Part shown: positions 1-8,348 of the stretch, piece by piece
How the letters are laid out: every line of letters starts with the position of its first letter
Numbering within the stretch: position 1 is the stretch's first letter
From: Roseovarius sp. MMSF_3359
Lineage (GTDB): Bacteria > Pseudomonadota > Alphaproteobacteria > Rhodobacterales > Rhodobacteraceae
Assembly (NCBI RefSeq): GCF_030733385.1
Contig: NZ_JASHJC010000003.1
Location: forward strand, 1 to 64,000
Reading direction: 5' to 3'
DNA: 64,000 bases
The notes under the pieces: model-generated
Databases searched by the model: none
Seen by the model: only the letters and a program-made list of their open reading frames with translations
Told to the model about the DNA's origin: nothing
Program-made: the position numbers and the translations under genes

Positions 1-49
1 GCGACGTGCCAATGCGACGACCCCGCTTAATACCGCGCGCGACCTGCAT
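1..49 (-). CDS. possible start of the next gene in the bet operon (partial)
   Basis: An ATG at 49-47 overlaps the betC stop codon as ATGA, the same coupling seen between betI and betC, and the frame stays open to the left edge. Only 16 residues are visible (MQVARGIKRGRRIGTS). They are basic and do not let me name the product. The position suggests a further gene of the choline/betaine operon, but the visible residues do not resemble the usual start of BetB or BetA. Confidence 0.3.
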   Translation of the reverse strand, partial: MQVARGIKRGRRIGTS

Positions 50-1557
50 CATTCGCCCCTCGGGAAGCGCGCGTTTTCCTCAACCACATTCAGGTCCATG
101 TGGTTGCGCATGTAGCGTTCCGACGCCTTTTGCAGCGGCTGATAGTCCCAAGGATAATAGCCGCCCTTGCGCAGCGCCTCGTAAACCACCCACCGCCGCG
201 CCTGGCTTTCGCGGACCTGCGCGTCAAAGGCGTCGAGATCCCACCGCGCTTCGGCCTTGGCCTGCAGCTGCGCCAACGTGCCCGCATGGGCCGGATCGCC
301 GGCCAGGTTGGTCAACTCATGCGGGTCGGCCTCCAGGTCAAAAAGCTGATCTGGATCAAGCGCACAGCGGTTGAACTTCCACTTGCCGTATCGCAACGAC
401 ACCAGCGGCGCATAGGACGCCTCTGCCGCATATTCCATCGCCACCGGCGCATCCCGCTCCGCCCCTTGCCCCAAAGGCACAAGGCTTTGCCCTTCGACCC
501 AGGGTGCGACCTCATCCATGCTCACACCGGCCAGGTCACACAGCGTCGGGCAGACGTCGATCGTGCTGACCGGCGCCTCAATCCGCCCGGGCGCCATACC
601 GGGCGCCGACACCATCAGCGGGACGCGCGATGACCCCTCATAGAAGCACATCTTGAACCAGAGGCCCCGCTCGCCCAGCATGTCACCATGATCGGAGACA
701 AAAAGGATCACGGCCTCCTGCCGCGTCGTCTCCAGCGCCGCCATTACCTCACCGATCTTGTCATCGAGATAGGAGATATTGGCGAAATAGGCCCGGCGCG
801 ACTTGCGGATGTCCTCTTCGGTGATGTCGAAAGACCGCCAATCATTGGCGTCGAAAATCCGCTGCGCATGGGGGTCGTGATCGTCGTACTCCATCGCCGG
901 CACCTGCGGAGCGAGATGTTCGCAATCCTCGTAGAGATCCCAGTATTTCTTGCGCGCCACATAGGGGTCGTGCGGATGAGTAAAGCTGACCGTCAGGCAC
1001 CAGGGCCGGTCATCATGGCCGCGCGCCAGATCGTAAACCTTGCGCGTAGCGTGATAGGCCACCTCGTCATCGTATTCCATCTGGTTCGAAATCTCGGCCA
1101 CACCGGCGCCGGTGACCGATCCCATATTGTGATACCACCAGTCGATCCGCTCTCCCGGTTTGCGGTAATCGGGGGTCCAGCCAAAATCCGCCGGGTAGAT
1201 ATCGGTGGTAAGGCGCTCCTCGAACCCGTGCATCTGATCAGGGCCCACGAAATGCATCTTGCCGCTGAGGCAGGTCTGATACCCCGCGCGGCGCAGATGG
1301 TGGGCGTAGGTCGGGATATCGGCGGCAAACTCCGCCGCGTTGTCATAAACCCGGCTGCGCGAAGGCAAGAGGCCCGACATGAAACTCGCCCGTCCCGGCG
1401 CGCAGAGCGGCGAGGCGGTATAGGCATTCGCAAACCGGGTCGAGCGCGCCGCCAGCTTCTTCAGGTTTGGCGCGTGCAACCAATCCGCAGGGCCATCCGG
1501 AAAGAGCGTCCCGTTCAACTGATCCACCATGAAAATCAATATGTTGGGCGCAGTCAT
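49..1557 (-). CDS. betC: choline-sulfatase BetC
   Basis: Predicted cytoplasmic type I sulfatase that hydrolyses choline-O-sulfate to choline and sulfate. The 502-residue length is normal for BetC. Metal-ligand Asp12 lies in the N-terminal VDQLNGTLF stretch. The C-x-P-x-R sulfatase signature is Cys52 to Arg56 (LCAPGRASF), with Cys52 expected to become formylglycine. A metal-binding DHGDMLGERG segment lies near residue 290. The C-terminus (YPWDYQPL...ASERYMRNHMDLN) is characteristic of BetC rather than of general arylsulfatases. The start overlaps the betI stop (ATGA), so the two genes are translationally coupled. Confidence 0.93.
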   Translation of the reverse strand: MTAPNILIFMVDQLNGTLFPDGPADWLHAPNLKKLAARSTRFANAYTASPLCAPGRASFMSGLLPSRSRVYDNAAEFAADIPTYAHHLRRAGYQTCLSGKMHFVGPDQMHGFEERLTTDIYPADFGWTPDYRKPGERIDWWYHNMGSVTGAGVAEISNQMEYDDEVAYHATRKVYDLARGHDDRPWCLTVSFTHPHDPYVARKKYWDLYEDCEHLAPQVPAMEYDDHDPHAQRIFDANDWRSFDITEEDIRKSRRAYFANISYLDDKIGEVMAALETTRQEAVILFVSDHGDMLGERGLWFKMCFYEGSSRVPLMVSAPGMAPGRIEAPVSTIDVCPTLCDLAGVSMDEVAPWVEGQSLVPLGQGAERDAPVAMEYAAEASYAPLVSLRYGKWKFNRCALDPDQLFDLEADPHELTNLAGDPAHAGTLAQLQAKAEARWDLDAFDAQVRESQARRWVVYEALRKGGYYPWDYQPLQKASERYMRNHMDLNVVEENARFPRGE

Positions 1558-2147
1558 TCATGTGATCCTTTAGGCAGACTGGTATCGAGGTAATGCAGAA
1601 GCACATCAATCGCGGCCCCCGGTGACATCGGGTCCTCGCGCAGCGCCTGCCGGATGTAGAGCCCATCAATCATCGCGGCCAACCCGCGGGTCAGCATCCG
1701 CGCATCGGCACCGGCGATCTGGCGAAAGGCCTGGTGGAGGTTCGACCGCACCCGGCGCTGATAGATATGCAGCAATCGCCGGGCCTCGTCGGATTTCTGC
1801 GCCTGCACGTAGAAATTCAACCACGCCGAAACGAATTCGGGGCGAAACTGCGCCGGGGCGAAACTGGCGCGGATGATCGCCTCGATCCGATCACGCGGTG
1901 TTTTCGCCATCAGCATCGCACCACGCACCTCCGCCCCGTAGAGCGTCAGAATGTGGCGCATGGCGGCGGCAAAAATCTGCTCCTTGGAGCCGAAATAGTG
2001 ATGCGCCAGCGCGCTCGACATCCCTGCCCGCTTGGCGATCTGACTGACGGTGACATCCAGCGTACCGTGGGCGCCGATCTCATGGATCGTCGCCTCGACC
2101 AGCGCCGAACGACGTATCGGTTCCATCCCCACTTTCGGCACGGGCAC
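1554..2147 (-). CDS. betI: TetR-family repressor BetI
   Basis: Choline-responsive TetR-type repressor of bet genes. The N-terminal helix-turn-helix (about residues 25-60) contains the BetI-typical GMSSALAHHYFGSKE. The C-terminal half is the ligand and dimerisation domain. The start is taken as GTG at 2147, giving MPVPKVGMEPIRR, which matches the usual BetI N-terminus; a G-rich ribosome-binding stretch lies just upstream. An ATG eight codons in would remove conserved residues. A BetI-like palindrome lies 40-59 bp upstream. The gene is the first of a leftward operon with betC. Confidence 0.92.
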   Translation of the reverse strand: MPVPKVGMEPIRRSALVEATIHEIGAHGTLDVTVSQIAKRAGMSSALAHHYFGSKEQIFAAAMRHILTLYGAEVRGAMLMAKTPRDRIEAIIRASFAPAQFRPEFVSAWLNFYVQAQKSDEARRLLHIYQRRVRSNLHQAFRQIAGADARMLTRGLAAMIDGLYIRQALREDPMSPGAAIDVLLHYLDTSLPKGSHE

Positions 2148-2468
2148 CCCCCTTTATTTTGAATTGCCAATCGGTCGTAGTCGTGTTTAATTGACTCGTC
2201 AATCAATAAAAATGGTGCCGCTTGATCGCCCACAATACATCTGTCTGTCACAATGAACTTGCACATGATCGAAGGGTCGGCCTAAGCTCTGGCCGTTCAA
2301 CGATTGTTGGTGTGCAGCCGGTGTGTGTTCAAAAATGACGAAAACAACCGTTTCTTTGACGAATGTTTCCGTAGGCGGCACATCTCGATCGACAAAATGG
2401 CATTCGGAAAAGCCCTGCCCTGCAGCGGCGACGCCCCATGAACTGAAAACAATCAGGGAGATACCTTT
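2148..2468. other. divergent promoter region between betI and an ABC solute-binding gene
   Basis: This 321-bp non-coding stretch separates leftward betI from the rightward solute-binding protein gene. It holds the BetI-like palindrome at 2187-2206 and, at its right end, a GGGAG ribosome-binding site just before the ATG at 2469. I see no convincing small gene or other repeat. Confidence 0.6.
2187..2206. promoter_or_regulatory. BetI-type operator
   Basis: The sequence TTAATTGACTCGTCAATCAA has 8-bp arms with 7 of 8 positions complementary around a CTCG centre. The TTGA/TCAA core resembles the known BetI operator of enterobacteria. It lies 40 bp upstream of the betI start, where autoregulation would be expected, and could also act on the divergent solute-binding gene. 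Confidence 0.65.
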
Positions 2469-4022
2469 ATGACGATCCTATCAAACGGCGGTCTGAACCG
2501 TCGCCGCTTTCTGCAGACGACGGCAGCAACGGCGATGGCCGCGACCCTGCCCATGGGCAGCGCAATGGCGGCGCCGAAGCGCGGCGGCCACCTGCGCGTC
2601 GGCAAGGCCCACGGTCAGACAACCGACACGCTGAACCCCGGCACCTGGGAAAACGGTTTCACCATCGGCATGGCCTTCGCCATCCATGGCCGCCTGACCG
2701 AGGTGCTTGGCGATGGCTCGCTCGCGCCCGAGCTGGCCGAGAGCTGGGAAGCGACACCGGACGCCAAGACCTGGCGGTTCAACATCCGCAAGGGTGTGAC
2801 ATTCCACTCCGGCAAGCCGCTCACCGCGGAAGACGTGGCCGCCTCGATCAACTTCCACCGTGGCGAAGATTCGACCTCGGCCGCGGGCCCGCTCGTCGCG
2901 CCGGTCGAAAACATCACCGTCGAGGGCGACACGGTCGTGTTTGACCTCTCGGGCGGCAATGCCGACTTCCCCTTCATCCTCAGCGATTATCACCTGACGA
3001 TCCACCCCGCCAAGGATGACAGCATCGACTGGCAATCCGGCGATGGCTGCGGCAGCTATATCCTCAAGAACCACAATTTCGGCGTCTCCTGCACGATGGA
3101 GCGAAACCCGAACCATTGGCGTGACGATGTAGGCTTCTTCGACTCGATCGAAATGCTGGCGCTGGTTGACCAGAACGCGCGGACCACGGCCCTCGTATCG
3201 GGCGATGTGGACGTGATCGACCGTCTGGACCTGAAAACCGTTGGCCTGCTGGAGCGTAACCAGAACATCCAGATCAACTCGGTCGCCGGCACGCAGCACT
3301 TCACCTTCGCGATGTCCACCAACCAGGCACCGTTTGACGACAACAACGTGCGTCAGGCCCTGAAATACGCGATCAACCGTGAAGAAATGGTCGAGAAGAT
3401 CCTCTTCGGTTACGGCTCGGTCGGCAATGACGTGCCCGTTGGTCAGGGTCAGCTCTATTTCAACAAGGAGCTGGAGCAGAAGACCTACGATCCCGACAAG
3501 GCCAAGTTCTTCCTCAAGGAAGCCGGTCTCGACAGCCTCGAAGTCAGCCTGTCGGCCGCCGATGCGGCATTTGCCGGTGCGGTGGATGCGGGCGTTCTCT
3601 TCCAGAACTCCGCCAAGGCCGCCGGTATCGACCTCAAGGTCGTGCGCGAGCCCAACGATGGCTACTGGTCGGATGTCTGGATGAAGAAGCCGTTCTCGGC
3701 CGTTTACTGGTCGGGCCGTCCGGTGCAGGATCAGATGTTCGCAACCGCCTATAGCTGCGGCGCGGCCTGGAACGACAGCTTCTGGTGCCACGACAAGTTC
3801 GAAAAGCTCATGGTCGAAGCCCGCGCCGAGCTGGACCCGGCCAAGCGCCAGGCGATGTACTACGAAATGCAGGACATCGTGTCGAACCAGGGTGGTGTGA
3901 TCATCCCGATGTTCGCGAACTACGTCTTCGCGACTTCCAAGAAGATCGCAACCCCCGAGAGCTTCGGCTCGAACTGGGATATGGACGGCGAACGCTGGGC
4001 GGAACGCTGGTCCTTCGCCTAA
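2469..4022 (+). CDS. family-5 ABC transporter solute-binding protein, Tat-exported
   Basis: Periplasmic binding protein of the peptide/nickel/opine class (SBP_bac_5), 517 residues. A twin-arginine signal is clear: NRRRFLQ at residues 10-16, then a hydrophobic stretch and an alanine-rich cleavage region ending near residue 35. Family features include the LAESWEATPDAKTWRFNIRK segment and the later VRQALKYAINRE segment. No permease or ATPase gene is adjacent, so it must use a transporter elsewhere or be the remnant of a split system. A strong terminator follows directly. Placement beside betI suggests a quaternary-amine or amino-acid-like ligand; that is inference. Confidence 0.88.
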   Translation: MTILSNGGLNRRRFLQTTAATAMAATLPMGSAMAAPKRGGHLRVGKAHGQTTDTLNPGTWENGFTIGMAFAIHGRLTEVLGDGSLAPELAESWEATPDAKTWRFNIRKGVTFHSGKPLTAEDVAASINFHRGEDSTSAAGPLVAPVENITVEGDTVVFDLSGGNADFPFILSDYHLTIHPAKDDSIDWQSGDGCGSYILKNHNFGVSCTMERNPNHWRDDVGFFDSIEMLALVDQNARTTALVSGDVDVIDRLDLKTVGLLERNQNIQINSVAGTQHFTFAMSTNQAPFDDNNVRQALKYAINREEMVEKILFGYGSVGNDVPVGQGQLYFNKELEQKTYDPDKAKFFLKEAGLDSLEVSLSAADAAFAGAVDAGVLFQNSAKAAGIDLKVVREPNDGYWSDVWMKKPFSAVYWSGRPVQDQMFATAYSCGAAWNDSFWCHDKFEKLMVEARAELDPAKRQAMYYEMQDIVSNQGGVIIPMFANYVFATSKKIATPESFGSNWDMDGERWAERWSFA

Positions 4023-4045
4023 GACGGGCGCGATTATCCAATGCG

Positions 4046-4074
4046 AAAGGGCCGGTTTTTCCGGCCCTTTTTTC
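4046..4074 (+). terminator. rho-independent terminator after the solute-binding gene
   Basis: A perfect 10-bp stem (AAAGGGCCGG at 4046-4055 and CCGGCCCTTT at 4061-4070) with a five-T loop is followed by further Ts. It lies 24 bp after the stop codon at 4022. It may also serve the convergent gene that ends at 4100. Confidence 0.9.
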
Positions 4075-4099
4075 TTGGTGGGATGTCAGGCATGCCGCC

Positions 4100-6550
4100 T
4101 CATGAGAGCATCCGCTGGCTTCTGGGATCGTAAAAAGGTGTCAGGCTGACATCGGCGGCAACCTCGCAACCTTCGATCAGAACGGTATAGCTGCCCGCCT
4201 CGATCGCCGTCTTGTCGGCCCCGCCATCGGGGACCGACACGAAACAGAGGCCCACCGCCGCATCAATGGACTGCCCGAAGGCCCCGGCGGTGACATATCC
4301 CACCACCGCGCCATCGCGCAGCACCGGCTCATTGTGATGCAAAAGCGGTCCGGGATCGCGCAGTTTCACGGAGCAGAGATACGGCCCCTGCCCCTCGGCC
4401 TTGCGGGCAAGATAGGCATCGCGGCCAACGAACGGGATCGCCTTGTCTGGCTTGCAGACAAACTCCAGCCCGACCTGATGCGGCGCTTCGGCATAGGCCA
4501 TGTCATGGCCCCAGTGCAGAAACCCTTTTTCCAGGCGCAGCGCGTTGAGCGCCTCGCCCCCGATGAGGCGCAGCCCGTATTTCTCTCCGGCCTCAAACAA
4601 CACCTCCAGCACATGCTCGGCAAAATCGGGCGTCACGAAAACCTCCCACCCGAGTTCGCCGGAATAGGACAGGCGCTGCGCGGTCACTTGCGCGTGGCCG
4701 ATATGAAAGCTCTGAAAGCTGTTGAAACGGAACGCCTCATTCGACAAATCGGCATCGCTGACCTCGGTCAGCAACGCGCGGCTCTGCGGCCCCATCACGG
4801 CCAGAACACCATAAGACGCGGTCACATCGCGCAGGCGCACATCCTCCCCCGGCCCGATCGCATCGCGCAGATGCAGGTAATCGCGCCTTGTATGCGAAAT
4901 CGACGACATCACCATGAAACTCTGCGCCCCATGGCGCGCCACGGTCACATCGCTTTCAATGCCCCCGCGGTCGTTCAGCATCAGGGTATAGGCGAGGCGG
5001 CCCGGCTTCATTGCCATGTCATTGGTACAGGCCCGTTGCAGGAAGCTCTCGGCATCCGCCCCCTCGACCATGAGCTTGCCCAGCATGGAATAGTCGATCA
5101 TCGCCACCGCCTCGCGCGCGGCCCTCTGCTCGGCCTGAACGTGATCGAACCAACTTGGGCGGTGGAAGCTGTAGTCGTACTCCGGCGCCACGCCCTCGGG
5201 CGCAAACCACCCGGGCCGCTCCCATCCCTGCACCTCGGCAAAGCAGGCGCCGCGGGCCTTCAGCGCATGGTGAAACGGCGTGCGGCGCAGGTTGCGGGCG
5301 GTCTCGCGCTGCCGACCGGGCCAGTGCATCGCGTAGGTCAACACCAGCGTCTCCGGGCAGCGTTCGCGCAGGTAGAGATCACGCGCCTGGAAGGCTTCGC
5401 AGCGTTTCGGGTCCATCTCTGCGAGGTCCATTGGGGGATGGCCCAGCCTGATCCAGTCAGCCAGTGCCTTACCCGCCCCGGGGCCGGATTGAATACCGGT
5501 CGAATTCACCCCGGCCAGCACAAAATATCCCTTGATATCAGTCGCTTCCCCAAGGGTGAACCGACCGTCATAGGAACAGCTCTCCGGCCCGTTGAAGAAG
5601 GTGCGAATGCCGGTTTCCTGCAGGATTGGCACCCGGTTCATGGCCAGCTCCAGCACCTCCATCACGTCCTCTTCGACAAAAGGCAGACTGTCGAATTCGA
5701 ACGCGGCGGGGATGCCGTCCACGGCCCAAGGTTTGGCGTGAAAATGCGCGAACCCGAAGAGGAGCTTGCCCGCATCCTCCTTCCAATAGGTGCCATCGCA
5801 ATAGGATCGCAGCACCGGCAGATCGCTTGGCAGATCCGGGATCGCCTCGGTCACCAGGTAGTAGTGTTCACACGCATGAAGCGGCACGCCCACACCGTTC
5901 CGCTGGCCCAGTTCGCGTGCCCACATCCCCCCGCAATTGACCACGAAATCGGCGGTGATCGTCCCGGCGCCGGTCCGCACCCCTTTGGCGCGTCCGCCTT
6001 CGACCAAGACCTCCTCGACGCGGGTCTGCTCAAAGATCTGCGCGCCATGCATCCGCGCGCCCTTGGCCAGCGCCATGGTCAGATCAATCGGGTTGGCCGA
6101 TCCGTCGCTCGGCATATAGATGCCGCCCAACACACCGTCGGGGTTCATCAGGGGCCAGCGTTCAGCGATCTCCTCGGGGCACAACGCATGGGCCTCGATC
6201 CCGAAGAGGCGTGCGAAATCCGCCTTGCGCTTCAATTCCGCATGGCGCTCTTCGTTAACCGCGATGGAGATCGACCCCGACCGGCGATAGCCCGGGTTCT
6301 GGCCGGTCTCGGCCTCGATCTGCTCCAGCAATTCGATGCCGTATTTCGCCATGGCGGTCGTGGCATGGCTGCCCTGCAGCTGCCCGACAAGCCCGGCGGC
6401 GTGCCAGGTGGTCCCGCTGGTCAGTTGCTTGCGCTCCAGGAGCACAACATCATTCCAGCCCTCGCGCGCCAGATGATAGGCGACCGAACAACCATGAATA
6501 CCGCCGCCAATGATGACGACCTGCGCGTGGGAGGGGAGGCTTTTACTCAT
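4100..6550 (-). CDS. FAD-dependent demethylase, dimethylglycine/sarcosine dehydrogenase family (module A)
   Basis: An 816-residue two-domain flavoprotein. An N-terminal DAO-type FAD domain has the dinucleotide fingerprint GGGIHG at 15-20 and the TSGTTWHAAG motif, whose His50 is the usual covalent flavin attachment site in dimethylglycine and sarcosine dehydrogenases. From about residue 430 on it is a GcvT-like aminomethyl/folate domain (for example the FLQRACTNDMAMKPGRL and YSGELGWEVF stretches). The predicted reaction is oxidative N-demethylation of a methylated amino acid with transfer of the one-carbon unit to tetrahydrofolate. It is the last gene of a leftward operon with the isomerase-like and PhyH-type genes. 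The exact substrate cannot be read from sequence. Confidence 0.9.
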   Translation of the reverse strand: MSKSLPSHAQVVIIGGGIHGCSVAYHLAREGWNDVVLLERKQLTSGTTWHAAGLVGQLQGSHATTAMAKYGIELLEQIEAETGQNPGYRRSGSISIAVNEERHAELKRKADFARLFGIEAHALCPEEIAERWPLMNPDGVLGGIYMPSDGSANPIDLTMALAKGARMHGAQIFEQTRVEEVLVEGGRAKGVRTGAGTITADFVVNCGGMWARELGQRNGVGVPLHACEHYYLVTEAIPDLPSDLPVLRSYCDGTYWKEDAGKLLFGFAHFHAKPWAVDGIPAAFEFDSLPFVEEDVMEVLELAMNRVPILQETGIRTFFNGPESCSYDGRFTLGEATDIKGYFVLAGVNSTGIQSGPGAGKALADWIRLGHPPMDLAEMDPKRCEAFQARDLYLRERCPETLVLTYAMHWPGRQRETARNLRRTPFHHALKARGACFAEVQGWERPGWFAPEGVAPEYDYSFHRPSWFDHVQAEQRAAREAVAMIDYSMLGKLMVEGADAESFLQRACTNDMAMKPGRLAYTLMLNDRGGIESDVTVARHGAQSFMVMSSISHTRRDYLHLRDAIGPGEDVRLRDVTASYGVLAVMGPQSRALLTEVSDADLSNEAFRFNSFQSFHIGHAQVTAQRLSYSGELGWEVFVTPDFAEHVLEVLFEAGEKYGLRLIGGEALNALRLEKGFLHWGHDMAYAEAPHQVGLEFVCKPDKAIPFVGRDAYLARKAEGQGPYLCSVKLRDPGPLLHHNEPVLRDGAVVGYVTAGAFGQSIDAAVGLCFVSVPDGGADKTAIEAGSYTVLIEGCEVAADVSLTPFYDPRSQRMLS

Positions 6551-6564
6551 TCGGAGTTGTCCTG

Positions 6565-7359
6565 TCAGAGTGCGCCAGGCGTCAATGGTTTACGGAAGAG
6601 CCGCCCGGCGCCGGTCCGCGTGTCGTTGATCCCCGCAAGCCGGAGCAGGTGCCAGGCCAGGGCGTGATTGCTGGCGGTCACGGGTTTGGCCAGCGTCGTT
6701 TCAGCGGCGTCGATGATGCTTGCGGCCCGCAGGCTGGTGCAGGAGATGAAGACCCCGTCAACATCCGCCGAACGCCCGACCTTGAGCGCCGCCTCAAGGA
6801 TGGATTCCGCATCAATCTTGCCCACGCTGAAATCGCTCTCCTCGTAGAACGACCCGACAACGGTCACCTCGATCTCGGCGGCAATGAACCTGGCCTGCAT
6901 GGCCTCGGTCACCTCCGGCGAATAGGGCGTGACCAACCCGAGCCGCCGCACCCCCAGGGCCTTCAACGCGGCCTTGGCCGCTGTCAGCGGGTTGGTGGAC
7001 GGCACGCCGGGATGGATGCCTTCAAAGATCTCCGCCACGCGGTCCTCGCCTATGATGGTGGCGCCCGAGGTGCAGCCATAACCGATGGCGTCGAGGCCCA
7101 GATAGTCCGGCAAAAGTCGCGCCGCTACGGGCAGTTCGTCTGCCATCCGGCCCAGGGTTTCCGGTGTGACCGTCACATCATTGGCCAGCCGCGCGTGATA
7201 GACCGACACACCCGGCAGATCGGTCAGCGTCCGGAATTCCCATTCCATCGTCTGATCGGATTCGAGCACCAGAAGACCAAGGCGCGCCCGCTCCCCGGCC
7301 CCCTGGTCCGTCGTGAAGCTCAGCCGTTCGATCCGCGCCTGCCGCGTATCCATATCCAT
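6565..7359 (-). CDS. Asp/Glu racemase superfamily protein, EutA/maleate isomerase/arylmalonate decarboxylase-like
   Basis: The family contains cofactor-free isomerases and decarboxylases that use one or two cysteines. Both cysteine motifs are present, YGCTSG in the first half and FISCTSLR in the second, with NHALAWHLLR near the C-terminus. The overall plan resembles EutA of ectoine-utilisation clusters and maleate cis-trans isomerase. The chosen start at 7359 gives 264 residues, normal for the family. An ATG at 7395, overlapping the upstream stop codon, is also possible. It is the middle gene of the leftward module A operon, 14 bp before the demethylase. The substrate is unknown; a malonate-like or hydroxylated intermediate is inference. 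Confidence 0.82.
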   Translation of the reverse strand: MDMDTRQARIERLSFTTDQGAGERARLGLLVLESDQTMEWEFRTLTDLPGVSVYHARLANDVTVTPETLGRMADELPVAARLLPDYLGLDAIGYGCTSGATIIGEDRVAEIFEGIHPGVPSTNPLTAAKAALKALGVRRLGLVTPYSPEVTEAMQARFIAAEIEVTVVGSFYEESDFSVGKIDAESILEAALKVGRSADVDGVFISCTSLRAASIIDAAETTLAKPVTASNHALAWHLLRLAGINDTRTGAGRLFRKPLTPGAL

Positions 7360-7384
7360 CGCCGCCCCCGCCCCGACGTTTCGC

Positions 7385-8254
7385 TTATCCAGCATCGGCC
7401 ATGGCCTGCTGCGCAAAAAAGGACGTGTCTTTCGGCACTTCGGGCAATTGCATCTCGTATGGGGTGCAGCGGACCCGCCCCGACGCCTCGCCCCGGACAA
7501 GCTCATGGGTCAGGGTGCTGGGCAGGTGGTTGGGGCTCAGTTCAATGGCGTCCTCGGCGTAATAGGTCGAGATGTAGAGGGTGCGGGAGGCCTGCGACAA
7601 GTTGGGCGCAGAGCCGTGCAGAAGGCTCGCATGCATCAAGCAGACCGATCCCGCCCGACCGGTGCATTTCACGATGTTCCCCTTGTGCTCTTCAAGCACC
7701 GTATCCGAGACCGAGCCGGTGAAAACGCCATTATGCCAATGCGAATAAAGCGGCCCCTTGTGGGTGCCGGGCACCACTTCGAGCGGGCCGTTCTCCAACG
7801 TCACATCGTCGATGAAGAGAAGGCAGGTGATCATGTCGTCATTGGTCATCGGCTCGAACGGGAAATCCTGGTGGAAGTTCACCTTGGTCGCGGTGCCGGG
7901 CAGTTTGGAATTGACCTTGCCATGGTGGAACCGGATCGCGGGGCCGATGAGTTCTGCGCAGATATCGACCGTGCGGGCATTGCGCATCACGTCGGCATAG
8001 ACGTCCGACACCTCTTCGGGCGATTGAACCCGGCGCAGGCCCGGCACCTCTGCCGTATGACCCGGCTGCAGATCGAACCGGGGACGCCCATCGAGCGTCT
8101 CGCCGTAATCTGCATCATGCTGCCGGCTCTCCTCGACCCATGCCGCGAAAACCTCCCGCAGGCGGGCCAATTGGTCGGGCGTCACCGCGTCCTCGACCAC
8201 CAGAACCCCATCGCGCCAGAATTGGTCTTTCTGCTCTTGCGTCAGATGTGCCAT
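7385..8254 (-). CDS. phytanoyl-CoA dioxygenase (PhyH) family Fe(II)/2-oxoglutarate oxygenase
   Basis: A non-heme iron oxygenase of about 289 residues. The iron facial triad is visible: His and Asp of NFHQDFPF, and the distal His of LLHGSAPN. The arginine in SQASRTLYI is placed to bind 2-oxoglutarate. The family includes ectoine hydroxylase and many small-molecule hydroxylases. The start is set at ATG 8254, preceded by GGGAGAG at normal spacing; an in-frame TTG lies one codon upstream. It is the first gene of module A. The two operators at 8271-8304 lie just before it, so it is the likely target of the divergent GntR regulator. Confidence 0.87.
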   Translation of the reverse strand: MAHLTQEQKDQFWRDGVLVVEDAVTPDQLARLREVFAAWVEESRQHDADYGETLDGRPRFDLQPGHTAEVPGLRRVQSPEEVSDVYADVMRNARTVDICAELIGPAIRFHHGKVNSKLPGTATKVNFHQDFPFEPMTNDDMITCLLFIDDVTLENGPLEVVPGTHKGPLYSHWHNGVFTGSVSDTVLEEHKGNIVKCTGRAGSVCLMHASLLHGSAPNLSQASRTLYISTYYAEDAIELSPNHLPSTLTHELVRGEASGRVRCTPYEMQLPEVPKDTSFFAQQAMADAG

Positions 8255-8270
8255 CAATTCTCTCCCAAGT

Positions 8271-8304
8271 TGGTATATACCAGATATCCACTTGGTATAT
8301 ACCA
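8271..8304. promoter_or_regulatory. two perfect 12-bp operators for the GntR/UTRA regulator
   Basis: TGGTATATACCA occurs at 8271-8282 and again at 8293-8304, 22 bp apart, about two helical turns. Each copy is a perfect palindrome with the GT-ATAT-AC core typical of HutC-subfamily GntR sites. They lie between the divergent PhyH-type operon and the GntR gene, 17 bp before the PhyH start and 45 bp before the GntR start, so one repressor could control both directions. Confidence 0.85.
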
Positions 8305-8348
8305 GCTAGCATGTTAAGCAATCCGAAAAAATCACCCGGTGTTGAAAA

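Noticed and set aside
2481-3791. A 436-codon minus-strand frame opposite the solute-binding protein
   Set aside because: Antisense to a gene with a Tat signal and clear family features.
4334-6667. A 777-codon open frame on the + strand opposite the module A demethylase
   Set aside because: It is antisense to a gene with clear flavoprotein motifs, has Arg/His-rich composition and no recognisable domain. Long antisense frames are common in GC-rich DNA.
6565-8254. Ectoine or hydroxyectoine degradation cluster
   Set aside because: The EutA-like and PhyH-type genes suggested it, but eutB, eutC, doeA, doeB and the ueh transporter are absent, and a demethylase is present instead.
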